Positions 1-8,517 of a DNA stretch of 64,000 nt are shown in pieces. Position numbers and translations under genes: made by a program. Numbering within the stretch: the first letter of the stretch is position 1; each line of letters starts with the position of its first letter. Where the stretch lies: contig JAXLWB010000007.1 in the NCBI GenBank assembly GCA_046328715.1, forward strand, positions 62,001 to 126,000, in the 5' to 3' direction. The notes below the pieces were generated by a model that was given only the letters and a program-made list of their open reading frames with translations, had not been told where the DNA came from and searched no databases. The stretch comes from JAXLWB01 sp046328715. Lineage in GTDB: Bacteria > Chloroflexota > Anaerolineae > Caldilineales > Caldilineaceae.

Positions 1-611
1 ATCGTCTGCGCACGGACAACGGCGAACGACTGACCCTCGAACTTGACCCGATTCCCGCCTTTATCAACTTTACCCAGGTGGCTGAATTGATCAAGGAGGA
101 TTGGGCCGAGATCGGTATCTTTGTTAATGTGGTGGAAACCGAGCGCAGTTTGGTGGAACAGAAGCGCAATTCGAATCAACTGCAGATATTCCTGTGGCAA
201 AACGACGGCACAGATGAGCTCTTCCTCTATCCGTATCATGCCATTCCAGTCGATCCCACTTCGGGCACAGGTCCTGCCTTTGGTGCCTGGTATGCGTCAG
301 GTGGTAAGGCGGAAATGAGTATCGAGCCGACCGATCCCAAGGTCAAAGAGGTGCTCGATCTCTTTACCCAAGGGCTGCGTGCTACTCCCGAAGAACGTAT
401 CAAGATCGGACAGGAGATCTGGAAGATCGCTATCGACGAAGTATGGACGATCGGTACCGTAGGTCAATCCGGTGCCTTCATGGGCGTGCGTGTGGTGAAC
501 AACGATATGGGCAACATTCCCTCTCGCTTGTTCAACATCCAGGCTGGCCAAACACCGAACATTGCCCGACCCTCGACCTTCTTCTATCAACATCCGGACG
601 AACATAAATAG
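1..611 (+). CDS. Peptide ABC transporter substrate-binding protein, C-terminal part
   Basis: The frame is open from the first bases of the window and stops at 609-611, so only about the last 200 residues are present. The segment resembles the C-terminal lobe of family 5 (DppA/OppA type) binding proteins, with the usual run from a DWAEIGI-like strand to a helix around LFTQGLRATPEERIKIGQEIWKI (written here only as a description of its start, LFTQGLRATPEER). These lipoproteins or periplasmic-type proteins capture oligopeptides or other substrates outside the membrane. Two DppB/DppC-like permeases and two ATPases follow on the same strand, which supports the assignment. Substrate cannot be read from this fragment. 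Confidence 0.85.
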   Translation, partial: RLRTDNGERLTLELDPIPAFINFTQVAELIKEDWAEIGIFVNVVETERSLVEQKRNSNQLQIFLWQNDGTDELFLYPYHAIPVDPTSGTGPAFGAWYASGGKAEMSIEPTDPKVKEVLDLFTQGLRATPEERIKIGQEIWKIAIDEVWTIGTVGQSGAFMGVRVVNNDMGNIPSRLFNIQAGQTPNIARPSTFFYQHPDEHK

Positions 612-614
612 TTA

Positions 615-671
615 AAAGTGGAAAAGTTGCAAAGTAGAAAAGTTGATAGAACTCTGCAACTTTTCCACTTT
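615..671. repeat. Perfect 17-bp inverted repeat in the gap after the binding protein
   Basis: Arms 615-631 and 655-671 are perfect complements built on the word AAAGTGGAAAAGTTGCA, with a 23-nt loop that repeats parts of the same word. A further half copy (TGCAACTCTGCAACTCTT) follows. It starts four bases after the stop codon and ends 23 bases before the next gene. There is no T-tract, so it may attenuate or process the operon mRNA rather than end it. Confidence 0.8.
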
Positions 672-693
672 GCAACTCTGCAACTCTTAAACC

Positions 694-1692
694 ATGCTCA
701 ACTATATTCTCCGCCGTCTCTTGGCTGGTGTCATTACCATCTGGGCTGCTTCGGTGATTTCGTTTATTGTCATTCAGTTGCCGCCCGGCGATTATGTCAC
801 GACTTATGTTGCCGCGCTGCAAAGTACGGGAACAATGGTCAACGCCGATCAAGCTGAGGCAATCCGTGAACAATATGGCCTGAATCAACCGATGTATGTG
901 CAATACTTTAAGTGGATGCGGTTGATGCTGCAAGGCAACTTTGGCATGGCGATGGAGTATAATCAGCCGGTGAGTGTGGTAATCGGCGACCGCATGACGT
1001 TGACGATCATTGTCTCGCTGGGTGCAGTTTTGCTGATTTGGGCCTTGGCGCTGCCGATTGGCATTTACTCGGCGGTGCGCCAATATTCGATTGGTGATTA
1101 CTTCTTCACCTTTCTCAGTTTTATCGGGATTGCCATTCCCAACTTTATGTTGGCGCTGATTTTGATGTATGTTGGCTTCAAATACTTCAGCATTCAAAAC
1201 ATTGGTGGTCTCTTTTCCTCGGAAATGGCCCTGGAACCGTGGGGATGGGCCAAAGTTTGGGATTTGATCAAACACCTGCCGCTACCTGCGATCATTATTG
1301 GGCTGGCAGGTATGGCCGAAGTGATGCGTATTATGCGTGCCAATCTCTTGGACGAATTGCGTAAGCCCTATGTGGTGACAGCGCGGGCAAAGGGATTGGC
1401 CGAGACGCGCGTGATCATGAAATATCCGGTACGGGCTGCACTCAACCCTTTTGTCAGCACCATTGGCTATATTTTCCCCTTTTTGGTTTCGGGCAGCATT
1501 ATCGTATCGCTTGTGCTTAGTTTGCCGACGGTAGGGCCGTTGCTTTACAAAGCACTGTTGGCCCAGGATCTTTTTCTGGCAGGCACCATTTTATTACTCC
1601 TAGCCATTTTGACCGTGGTCGGCACCTTTGTTTCCGATCTGCTGCTGATGTGGATCGATCCACGGATTCGTTTTGGCATGGAGAACCAATAA
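694..1692 (+). CDS. ABC transporter permease, DppB/OppB type
   Basis: This 332-residue inner-membrane protein has the layout of DppB-type permeases: an N-terminal membrane helix (about residues 9-30), a soluble extracytoplasmic segment, then a core of five to six helices. The cytoplasmic EAA-type loop that docks on the ATPases is visible as TARAKGL at about residues 228-234. It forms the translocation channel with the following DppC-like protein. The ATG at 694 gives the normal family N-terminus (MLNYILRRL); no strong ribosome site precedes it, and an inverted repeat lies just upstream, which suggests coupling to the binding-protein mRNA. Confidence 0.93.
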   Translation: MLNYILRRLLAGVITIWAASVISFIVIQLPPGDYVTTYVAALQSTGTMVNADQAEAIREQYGLNQPMYVQYFKWMRLMLQGNFGMAMEYNQPVSVVIGDRMTLTIIVSLGAVLLIWALALPIGIYSAVRQYSIGDYFFTFLSFIGIAIPNFMLALILMYVGFKYFSIQNIGGLFSSEMALEPWGWAKVWDLIKHLPLPAIIIGLAGMAEVMRIMRANLLDELRKPYVVTARAKGLAETRVIMKYPVRAALNPFVSTIGYIFPFLVSGSIIVSLVLSLPTVGPLLYKALLAQDLFLAGTILLLLAILTVVGTFVSDLLLMWIDPRIRFGMENQ

Positions 1693-1718
1693 GGGAGCAC
1701 CAGTAAGGAAGCAAGCAC

Positions 1719-2861
1719 ATGACCCAGGCTGCACCGGCTCTTCAGAACATTCCACAAAGAAAGCAAGAGGATGCTGCCGATCGCATCTCGGTTGCCACCC
1801 AATGGCAACTAATGTGGTGGCGATTTCGCAAACACCGCTTGGCGATGCTCTCGGCGATCATTATTTTACTCTTTTACATCGTGGTCATCTTTGCCGATTT
1901 CTTCGCTTATACCGACCCTACCAAAGACAACGCCAATCTCTTGCTTCTGACTCCGCAGCCCATCCACTGGTACGACGGTGATACGTTTAGCCCTCACGTC
2001 TTTGCGGTCACCGGCAAACGTGACCCGAAAACCTTCAAAAAGGTCTACAAACCCGATCCAAATCAGAAGGTGGCAGTGAAATTTTTTGCCAAAGGCTACG
2101 AATACCATATCCTCGGCTTGATCCCTGCCAATCGCCACTTGATCGGCGTAGAAAATGCCAAGGTTGAGGAGAGCCTTTTCTTATTGGGCACCGACAACTT
2201 GGGTCGGGATGTCTTCTCCCGTTTGATGGTTGCCACTCGCCTTTCGTTGACCATCGGTCTGGCAGGCGTTGCCCTCAGCCTCTTTTTAGGCATCCTGCTT
2301 GGTGGTGTCTCGGGTCTTTATGGCGGCGTGGTCGATAATGTCATTCAGCGCTTTATCGAGATTGTGCGCTCGGTGCCAACCATTCCGCTTTGGATGGCGT
2401 TGGCTGCTTCCGTGCCCTCTGACTGGCCAATCGAACGAGTCTATTTCATCATTGTGCTCATTCTGGGTGTGATCGGCTGGACGACGCTGGCACGCGTGGT
2501 ACGTGGACGCTTTCTTTCGCTGCGCAACGAAGATTTTGTCACTGCGGCGGAATTGGCAGGTTCTGGGCAACTGCGCATCATCTTTCGTCACATGGTGCCT
2601 TCATTCCTGAGCCACATCATCGCTGCTACTTCTCTAGCACTTCCTGCCATGATCATAGCGGAGACCTCGCTCAGCTTTCTCGGATTGGGCTTGCGTCCAC
2701 CAGCGATTAGTTGGGGTGTGTTGCTTAAAGATGCACAGAACATCCAGGCCGTGGCACTATCGCCCTGGCTGCTCATCCCTGCCATTCCAGTGATTGTCGC
2801 CGTCTTGGCATTCAACTTTCTCGGCGATGGGTTACGCGACGCCGCTGACCCATACGGCTAG
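1719..2861 (+). CDS. ABC transporter permease, DppC/OppC type
   Basis: This 380-residue membrane permease is the second channel subunit. It shows the OppC_N-type first helix (about residues 46-66), then a longer than usual extracytoplasmic stretch of roughly 100 residues before the core helices that begin at TRLSLTIGLAG. The EAA loop is at about residues 273-295 (FVTAAELAGSGQ). The extra soluble segment between the first helix and the core makes it longer than the common 290-310 residues and may be a family-specific docking region for the binding protein. The gene lies 26 bases after the DppB-like gene. Confidence 0.92.
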   Translation: MTQAAPALQNIPQRKQEDAADRISVATQWQLMWWRFRKHRLAMLSAIIILLFYIVVIFADFFAYTDPTKDNANLLLLTPQPIHWYDGDTFSPHVFAVTGKRDPKTFKKVYKPDPNQKVAVKFFAKGYEYHILGLIPANRHLIGVENAKVEESLFLLGTDNLGRDVFSRLMVATRLSLTIGLAGVALSLFLGILLGGVSGLYGGVVDNVIQRFIEIVRSVPTIPLWMALAASVPSDWPIERVYFIIVLILGVIGWTTLARVVRGRFLSLRNEDFVTAAELAGSGQLRIIFRHMVPSFLSHIIAATSLALPAMIIAETSLSFLGLGLRPPAISWGVLLKDAQNIQAVALSPWLLIPAIPVIVAVLAFNFLGDGLRDAADPYG

Positions 2862-2884
2862 AGGAATCTCTTTTACTTTTGAAT

Positions 2885-3898
2885 ATGCTTAGTCAATCAA
2901 CGCCAATTATTTCCGTCCAGAACCTAAAAACTTACTTCTACCAGGACGAGGGCGTGGTCCGTGCGGTGGATGGCGCCAGCTTTGATCTCTTTGCGGGCAA
3001 AACGCTGGGCATTGTCGGCGAGAGCGGCTGTGGAAAGAGTGTAACTGCCCGCTCGATTTTGCAGATCGTAGAGCGTTCGGGGCGGATCGAGTCGGGCAAT
3101 ATTTGGTTGCAACGCAACAATCATGGCAGCAGCCAGGCCATTGACCTGGCGACCCTACGCCCCGATGGCAAAGAGATGCGAGCCATCCGCGGTGCCGAGA
3201 TTGCGCTGATCTTCCAAGAGCCGATGACGTCGTTGAGTGCCTATCACACCGTGGGCAACCAGATTATCGAATCCATTCGCCTGCACAAATCGGTCAGCCA
3301 TAAGGAAGCGCGTGAGCAAACCATCGATCTGCTGCGCATGGTTGGCATTCCCAAACCTGAACGGCGCATCGATGAATATTCATTTCAACTGAGCGGCGGC
3401 TTGCGCCAGCGCGTGATGATTGCTATGGCGCTGGCTTGTGGTCCCAAAGTGCTGATTGCCGATGAGCCGACAACTGCACTTGACGTGACCACCCAAGCCC
3501 AGATTCTTGATCTCCTGCGCCGGCTCCAAGCCGAAACTGGCCTTGCCATTATTCTGATCACGCACGATATGGGCGTCATTGCCGAAATGGCCGACGACGT
3601 GGTTGTGATGTATTTGGGACGAGTGGTCGAGCAAGGTCCGGTCGATGCGATCTTTCATACACCCCAACATCCCTATACCCAGTCTCTGCTGCGCTCGATT
3701 CCTACCGTGCTGGCAAAACCACGCACCAAGTTAGCGACCATTGCAGGCTCTATCCCACATCCCTATGCTCGCCCGGCTGGCTGTCCATTTCACCCACGCT
3801 GCAACCACTTTATGGCTGGCAAGTGCGATGCCCACGAACCGGCACTAACTGAGCTGGGCAGTAATCAGCGGGTAAGTTGCTTTCTTTATGAAACGTGA
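2885..3898 (+). CDS. ABC transporter ATP-binding protein, DppD/OppD type
   Basis: This cytoplasmic ATPase has a Walker A motif GESGCGKS at residues 45-52, a Q-loop near QEPMTSL (about 110), the signature LSGGLRQR (about 168; Leu replaces the more usual Met or Gln), and Walker B followed by DEPTTALD. The C-terminal oligopeptide-transporter extension carries Cys pairs in GCPFHPRC. It energises peptide uptake with the DppF-like partner. I prefer the ATG at 2885 over the in-frame TTG at 2879. Its last three codons and stop lie inside the left arm of the inverted repeat that encloses the next gene. Confidence 0.93.
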   Translation: MLSQSTPIISVQNLKTYFYQDEGVVRAVDGASFDLFAGKTLGIVGESGCGKSVTARSILQIVERSGRIESGNIWLQRNNHGSSQAIDLATLRPDGKEMRAIRGAEIALIFQEPMTSLSAYHTVGNQIIESIRLHKSVSHKEAREQTIDLLRMVGIPKPERRIDEYSFQLSGGLRQRVMIAMALACGPKVLIADEPTTALDVTTQAQILDLLRRLQAETGLAIILITHDMGVIAEMADDVVVMYLGRVVEQGPVDAIFHTPQHPYTQSLLRSIPTVLAKPRTKLATIAGSIPHPYARPAGCPFHPRCNHFMAGKCDAHEPALTELGSNQRVSCFLYET

Positions 3899-4449
3899 TC
3901 CGTGATGCGTGAAAATCGGTTCGGAGAGTAAAGTGACATTTAATGAATGGAGCGCGTCAGTTCCGCCAGAGATTCGCCAGGATGCATTATGGACAGTCGA
4001 GGTGTATCGGCTGGCGTTATTCTTGAGCGACCTTTGCTGGCATGACGTTACAAAACTGATGAGCGATGAAAGAATGCGCAGATTGATTGGGCAACTGTAT
4101 GATGCAGTTGGATCAGTCAGTGCAAATGTTGCAGAAGGATACTCAAGAGGAACGGGTAAGGATCGCGCAAGATTTTACGAATATGCTTTGGGTTCTGCTC
4201 GTGAAAGTCGAGATTGGTACTTTAAGGCACGACATATCCTTGGACAAACTGTATTCCTACATCGCACGCAGCTTCTGACTCAGATCATCAAACTCCTGCT
4301 GCGAATGGTTCCTGATCAGCGCAAGGCTGTTTTAAAAGAACTGGAAGTCTCGTACGAAGTTAATTCCACAGTTTCTGAAAATATACTTTCAACCAGTACT
4401 CCAGACTAACTGTACCGATATTCACGCATCACGCATCACGCATCATAAA
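3885..4449. mobile_element. IVS-like element: 36-bp inverted repeats enclosing a four-helix-bundle gene
   Basis: Arms 3885-3920 and 4414-4449 are inverted repeats matching at 32 of 36 positions and built on reiterated CGTGATGCGTGA-type words. The 493-bp interior is almost completely filled by one gene for a 23S rRNA intervening-sequence-type (IVP) protein. The left arm contains the end and stop codon of the upstream ATPase gene. The right arm ends 23 bases before the partner ATPase gene. The architecture matches the stem-loop intervening sequences found in 23S rRNA genes, but here it lies in a protein operon. No target-site duplication is evident. Mobility is inference. Confidence 0.6.
3933..4409 (+). 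CDS. Four-helix-bundle protein (23S rRNA-intervening-sequence / S23 type)
   Basis: The product is a short all-helical protein with the family hallmarks: an early helix around VEVYRLALFLSDL, the conserved SVSANVAEGYSRG turn, the FYEYALGSARESRDW helix and a final helix. Proteins of this family are encoded inside 23S rRNA intervening sequences and next to some retroelements (bAvd). Their exact role is unsettled; they are pentameric helix bundles that can bind nucleic acid. A longer GTG start exists at 3909, but the GTG at 3933 sits six bases after GGAG and is preferred. The gene interrupts a transporter operon and lies between inverted repeat arms. No reverse transcriptase or variable repeat is nearby. 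Confidence 0.85.
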   Translation: MTFNEWSASVPPEIRQDALWTVEVYRLALFLSDLCWHDVTKLMSDERMRRLIGQLYDAVGSVSANVAEGYSRGTGKDRARFYEYALGSARESRDWYFKARHILGQTVFLHRTQLLTQIIKLLLRMVPDQRKAVLKELEVSYEVNSTVSENILSTSTPD

Positions 4450-4472
4450 TTTCGACTTCTTAACCAATATAC

Positions 4473-5486
4473 ATGAACGAGCCTCTTCTCGAAGTCAGAC
4501 AACTCAAAAAATATTTTCCGATCCGGGCGGGCTTTTTGCGGCGCGTAGTGGGGCAGGTCAAAGCGGTGGACGATGTTTCATTTCATGTCAACCGGGGGGA
4601 GACGCTGGCGTTGGTGGGCGAGAGCGGTTGCGGTAAGACGACAACAGCGCGTTGTATTCTGCGGGCGCTGAATCCAAGCGCAGGGCAAATTCTCTTTCGT
4701 ACCAGCGGCAATCAAGTGGTTGATGTGGCGGCGATCCCCAAGCGTGAATTGCGTCCTCTACGCCGCCAGATGCAGATGATCTTTCAGGATCCCTACTCGT
4801 CGCTCAATCCGCGCATGACCTTGCTGGAAATTATTGGTGAGCCGTTGCTAGTCAATGGGGTGAGCAACGCCAATGAGCGCCAGGATCGAGTGTCCGAACT
4901 GCTCAAAGTGGTGCAACTTCCTGCGGAGTATATGCGCCGCTATCCCCACGCCTTTAGCGGCGGGCAACGCCAACGGATTGGCATTGCCCGTGCTTTGGCC
5001 CTCAACCCTTCAATGATTGTGGCAGACGAGCCTGTCTCGGCGTTGGACGTTTCGGTGCAAGCACAGATTGTCAATCTGCTGTTGGATCTCCAGGAAGAAC
5101 TGAAGGTCTCCTACATCTTTGTCGCCCATGATCTCAGCGTGGTCAAACATATGAGCGATCGCGTGGCGGTGATGTATGTTGGGCGTATCGTTGAAATTGC
5201 TGATACACAGTCACTCTTTCACATGCCCAAACATCCTTACACCGAGGCGCTGCTTTCAGCCATCCCCAAGCCCGATCCCCGTCTGCGCTCTAAACGGATT
5301 ATATTAGAAGGCGAAGTGGCCGACCCGGCTCATCCACCATCGGGTTGCTATTTTCATCCTCGCTGTCGTTACGCCGTTGACCGTTGCAAAAGTGAAACCC
5401 CACAGCTACAACCACTCTCTTCGACTCATCAGGTGAGTTGCCACCGTGCACAAGAGCTGACACTCACTGGTGTTGACGAACTATAG
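4473..5486 (+). CDS. ABC transporter ATP-binding protein, DppF/OppF type
   Basis: This 337-residue ATPase has Walker A GESGCGKT at residues 49-56, the signature FSGGQRQR at about 160, Walker B leading into DEPVSALD, and the C-terminal oligopeptide extension with Cys residues in SGCYFHPRC. It pairs with the DppD-like ATPase to drive the two permeases. It is the last gene of the operon. The 574-bp interval between the two ATPase genes is occupied by the inverted-repeat element and its gene, whereas dppD and dppF genes are normally adjacent. Confidence 0.93.
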   Translation: MNEPLLEVRQLKKYFPIRAGFLRRVVGQVKAVDDVSFHVNRGETLALVGESGCGKTTTARCILRALNPSAGQILFRTSGNQVVDVAAIPKRELRPLRRQMQMIFQDPYSSLNPRMTLLEIIGEPLLVNGVSNANERQDRVSELLKVVQLPAEYMRRYPHAFSGGQRQRIGIARALALNPSMIVADEPVSALDVSVQAQIVNLLLDLQEELKVSYIFVAHDLSVVKHMSDRVAVMYVGRIVEIADTQSLFHMPKHPYTEALLSAIPKPDPRLRSKRIILEGEVADPAHPPSGCYFHPRCRYAVDRCKSETPQLQPLSSTHQVSCHRAQELTLTGVDEL

Positions 5487-5917
5487 AAGCGCCAAAACGG
5501 TGCAAATTCAGTAGTTCACGAACCGTCATTCTCAGGAACTGCTGTTTGCGGAGCCTGCCCTGCTGAGGGAAGAATCTTGCGCTGTCCGACTAACCAAGAT
5601 TCTTCGCTCGAAACTACCCTCGCTCAAAATGACAGCATTGCTTGAATCGTAACTCTCTGTGTTTCCAACCAGTGAGGGCTCGTTCGCTGACGCTGATGGC
5701 TCTGTTGTGGCTGCCATTTATGAACCTTTCATCCGCTCTCTTCTCTGCCTCTTAATAGTTTTCGTACACTTACTAAATCACAATGGTATTTATAGAAATT
5801 AAGTAAGTTTGATATTTCGTGGTTTTTCTTTCATCGCGTATGATGGTGTCTTAACAAATTCAAGTCACACACCCGCACCAAACACCGACGCCATACATCA
5901 CCATCAAGGAGCGAACC
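5487..5917. other. Intergenic region with a GAAGAATCTTG hairpin repeat
   Basis: This 431-bp gap holds no convincing gene. An 11-bp perfect inverted repeat, GAAGAATCTTG at 5569-5579 and CAAGATTCTTC at 5595-5605, sits in a longer unit that begins near GTCATTCTCAGGAAC and ends near CGCTCAAAATGACAGC, whose ends are themselves roughly complementary. Similar AAGATTCTTCGC / AGAATGACA units are recurrent intergenic repeats in several bacterial groups. The last 100 bases are AT-rich and probably carry the promoter of the FAD oxidase gene. Confidence 0.5.
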
Positions 5918-7399
5918 GTGACACCATTAGCCTCCCATCCCAAGTCTCCCAGCGCGCCTGGAGACGGTCCAGTGGTCGTTGGCTTTGACCAACAGTCACG
6001 CAGTTGGGTCACCGCAAAAGAATCATCATATACCGCCCACAGCATTGCCTTTCCTGCGGTAGAAGGCGTTATTCTTACAGATGAGGCGTCATTAACGTCT
6101 GCCTCCAAAGATTACGGTCAGATTGTGCAGCGTCGCCCCTTTGCGATTTTGCGACCCGCCTCAGAAGAAGACATCGTGCAGATGATTCATTTTGCGCGCA
6201 AATATGAAATCCAGGTTGCTGCACGTGGGCAGGGACACAGCACATATGGCCAATCCCTGGTCGAAGCTGGAATTGTTATCGACATGTCCAGCTTGACCAC
6301 AATTCACGAGATCACGCAGAGCGATGTCAAAGTGGATGCCGGGATCCGTTGGTCGGATCTGTTGCGCATGACGATTGCCCAAGGCCTAACGCCGCCAACC
6401 ACGCCTGATTACATTTCATTGAGCGTCGGAGGAACTCTTTCTGTTGGGGGTATCGGCAGCCAGACTCCCTGGCGTGGGCCATTAGTCGATAATGTGCTCG
6501 AACTGGAGGTTGTCACTGGACGCGGTCAGGTTGTCACCTGCTCCCCTACTCAAAAGAGCGAACTCTTTGATGCCGTGCGCGCTGGCCTGGGGCAGTTTGG
6601 CATCATCACCAAAGCGCGCATCCGCTTGGTTCCCGCTCCACGATTGACACGCCTTTATCGGGCAACATACGACAATCTGGCGCTCTTTCTCAGCGACATG
6701 GAGTTGTTGCTCGATGATCAACGCTTTGACACGTTGCAAGGCTTTGTTGCGCCTAATGAACAAGGCCAGTGGGTATATCAATTGGAAGTGAGCAAGTTCT
6801 ATGGCGCGCTGCCTTCACCTAACGACGATCAACTGCTAGCTGGGCTTTCGTTTGTGCCCGGGATGGTAACCAAACAAGATCTGCCCTATTTTACGGGTGA
6901 CGTTGCTCGCCCTGGCTATGTGGACAGAGTCGAAGCCTATGCGCACGAGTTGAGCAAAGTGGGATTGTGGGATCTTCCTCACCCATGGATCAACCTCTTT
7001 GTGCCTTCCCATACCGCCTATGATTTCATTCAAGAGGCGCTTGCGCACACTTCGCCAGACGATGTGGGGCAAGGGGTGATTTCAATCTACCCCTACAATC
7101 ACTCTGCCTTTGTCGCACCCTTTTTTCGTGTTCCAGCCACAAACCACTTTTTCCTTCTTGCGCTTCTACGCAATGCCCTTCCACCCACATCGGCCCATGT
7201 AGAACAATTGGTTGCTGCCAATCGCCAGCTTTTTGAAAGGGCAAGGGCGGCTGGGGGCACACGTTACCCGGTTGATTCGGTTCCGATGCAGCAGCCCGAT
7301 TGGGCCGACCACTTTGGCCCAATGTGGGAAGTCTTTGTCATGTTCAAACAGTTCTTCGATCCTGACAATCTTTTTGCACCAGGACAGGGTATTTTTTGA
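5918..7399 (+). CDS. FAD-linked oxidase resembling cytokinin dehydrogenase
   Basis: The 493-residue protein has a PCMH-type FAD-binding domain (about residues 70-250) and a C-terminal substrate domain. His107 in GQGHSTYGQ sits where plant cytokinin dehydrogenases attach FAD covalently. TPDYISLSVGGTLS places Asp164 at the position of the catalytic Asp of those enzymes. Further shared blocks are GLGQFGIITKARI, HPWINLFVP, LLALLRNA and the ending FDPDNLFAPGQGIF. The family oxidatively cleaves the N6 side chain of cytokinins. There is no signal peptide. The GTG start has AAGGAG seven bases upstream. Substrate is inferred; another amine or alcohol is possible. Confidence 0.75.
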   Translation: MTPLASHPKSPSAPGDGPVVVGFDQQSRSWVTAKESSYTAHSIAFPAVEGVILTDEASLTSASKDYGQIVQRRPFAILRPASEEDIVQMIHFARKYEIQVAARGQGHSTYGQSLVEAGIVIDMSSLTTIHEITQSDVKVDAGIRWSDLLRMTIAQGLTPPTTPDYISLSVGGTLSVGGIGSQTPWRGPLVDNVLELEVVTGRGQVVTCSPTQKSELFDAVRAGLGQFGIITKARIRLVPAPRLTRLYRATYDNLALFLSDMELLLDDQRFDTLQGFVAPNEQGQWVYQLEVSKFYGALPSPNDDQLLAGLSFVPGMVTKQDLPYFTGDVARPGYVDRVEAYAHELSKVGLWDLPHPWINLFVPSHTAYDFIQEALAHTSPDDVGQGVISIYPYNHSAFVAPFFRVPATNHFFLLALLRNALPPTSAHVEQLVAANRQLFERARAAGGTRYPVDSVPMQQPDWADHFGPMWEVFVMFKQFFDPDNLFAPGQGIF

Positions 7400-7628
7400 A
7401 CGGCGAACTGTAAACTTTTGACTATTCATTCCTGGTAAATTAGGCTACACTGGGGAGGAACTCGGGATGAAATAACAGTTGCAGCGAAGGAGGAAGGTTG
7501 CACTTAAAATTTGCATCCTGATATGATTCCCTTATCAACCATAAAAGTTACGCCTATCACAGAGAAGCATGATTGGATTCTGCTTGCTGGAAGTGACGGG
7601 TGCGTGTGCAATAAGCAATTTACCATTC

Positions 7629-8453
7629 ATGAGTATTCTCTACGGTCTACTTTCGGCGTTGTGTTGGGGCGCAGGCGATTTTTCTGGTGGATTAGCAACG
7701 CGGCGAGCCCATGTCTACAGTGTGATAATTGCAGGTGATCTTATTGGCGCACTTCTGTTGATTGTGTTAGCTTGGGCGGTGGGTGAACCTCTGCCCACGA
7801 CGATGGACTTGGTGTGGGGCACGTTGGCTGGTATCGGTGGTGTGATTGGTTTGATCGGCCTCTATCGGGCCTTGGCCGTAGGGCAAATGGGCATTGCTTC
7901 GCCACTTTCCGCAGTCATTGCTGCCGCACTTCCTGTTGTTGTCGCTGCGTTTTTGGAGGGTGCACCAACGGCGTTACAGTTTGTAGGCTTTTTGCTGGCT
8001 TTGCTCGCCATTTGGCTGATTTCGCAAAGTGGCGAAGTGCGACTGCGCATTCAAGATTTTGGTTTGCCCGCCCTGGCAGGTTTTGGCTTTGCCGCTTTTT
8101 TTATCCTCTATGATCGTGTGAGTCCGGGGTCGATCCTATATCCATTGGTAGCGGCGCGTGTGATTGCTGTATTGCTTCTGCTGGTGGTGGCCTTGCGTGG
8201 TCGCCAGCGGATTCTTCCTTCTTCAAATGTCTTTTCTTTGATCTTCCTTGTGGGTGCCGCCGACATGGGAGGCAATGCTTTTTATGGATTGGCAACCCAG
8301 GCAGGGCGTCTTGATGTAGCTGCAGTAATGGCTTCGCTCTACCCAGCGGCAACAGTGTGGTTGGCCTGGTGGGTGCTGAAAGAACGTTTTACCACTCTAC
8401 AGAAAGTAGGAATTGTCATTGCGCTTGGTGCCATTGCACTGGTTGCGCTCTGA
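7629..8453 (+). CDS. EamA/DMT-family membrane transporter
   Basis: The protein is almost wholly hydrophobic, with about ten predicted membrane segments in two repeated five-helix halves, as in the drug/metabolite transporter superfamily. The N-terminus MSILYGLLSALCWGAGDFSG is typical of EamA proteins, so I place the start at 7629 and not at the upstream ATG at 7569, which would add an unusual hydrophilic tail. The C-terminal half ends in the usual GIVIALGAIALVAL helix. It probably exports or exchanges a small metabolite; substrate cannot be told. It follows the FAD oxidase after 229 bases and is not obviously in one operon with it. Confidence 0.85.
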   Translation: MSILYGLLSALCWGAGDFSGGLATRRAHVYSVIIAGDLIGALLLIVLAWAVGEPLPTTMDLVWGTLAGIGGVIGLIGLYRALAVGQMGIASPLSAVIAAALPVVVAAFLEGAPTALQFVGFLLALLAIWLISQSGEVRLRIQDFGLPALAGFGFAAFFILYDRVSPGSILYPLVAARVIAVLLLLVVALRGRQRILPSSNVFSLIFLVGAADMGGNAFYGLATQAGRLDVAAVMASLYPAATVWLAWWVLKERFTTLQKVGIVIALGAIALVAL

Positions 8454-8517
8454 GCGAAGTGCGACCCTGTAGCAAACAATCCCTCTCTGCTACGTCGCTG
8501 CTTTGCCGCTTTTCCCT

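Noticed and set aside
532..1275. A 247-residue minus-strand frame
   Set aside because: It lies opposite the DppB-like permease gene and crosses the inverted repeat; its protein composition is unlike a folded protein.
3933..4409. Accessory (Avd) gene of a diversity-generating retroelement
   Set aside because: No reverse transcriptase, template repeat or variable repeat is present near it; only the four-helix fold is shared.
4414..4449. Short CRISPR-like array from the three ACGCATC units
   Set aside because: The units are adjacent without spacers and form one arm of an inverted repeat.
7418..7446. A promoter TTGACT-17-TAGGCT ahead of the EamA gene
   Set aside because: The -10 box matches only three of six positions, too weak to call.
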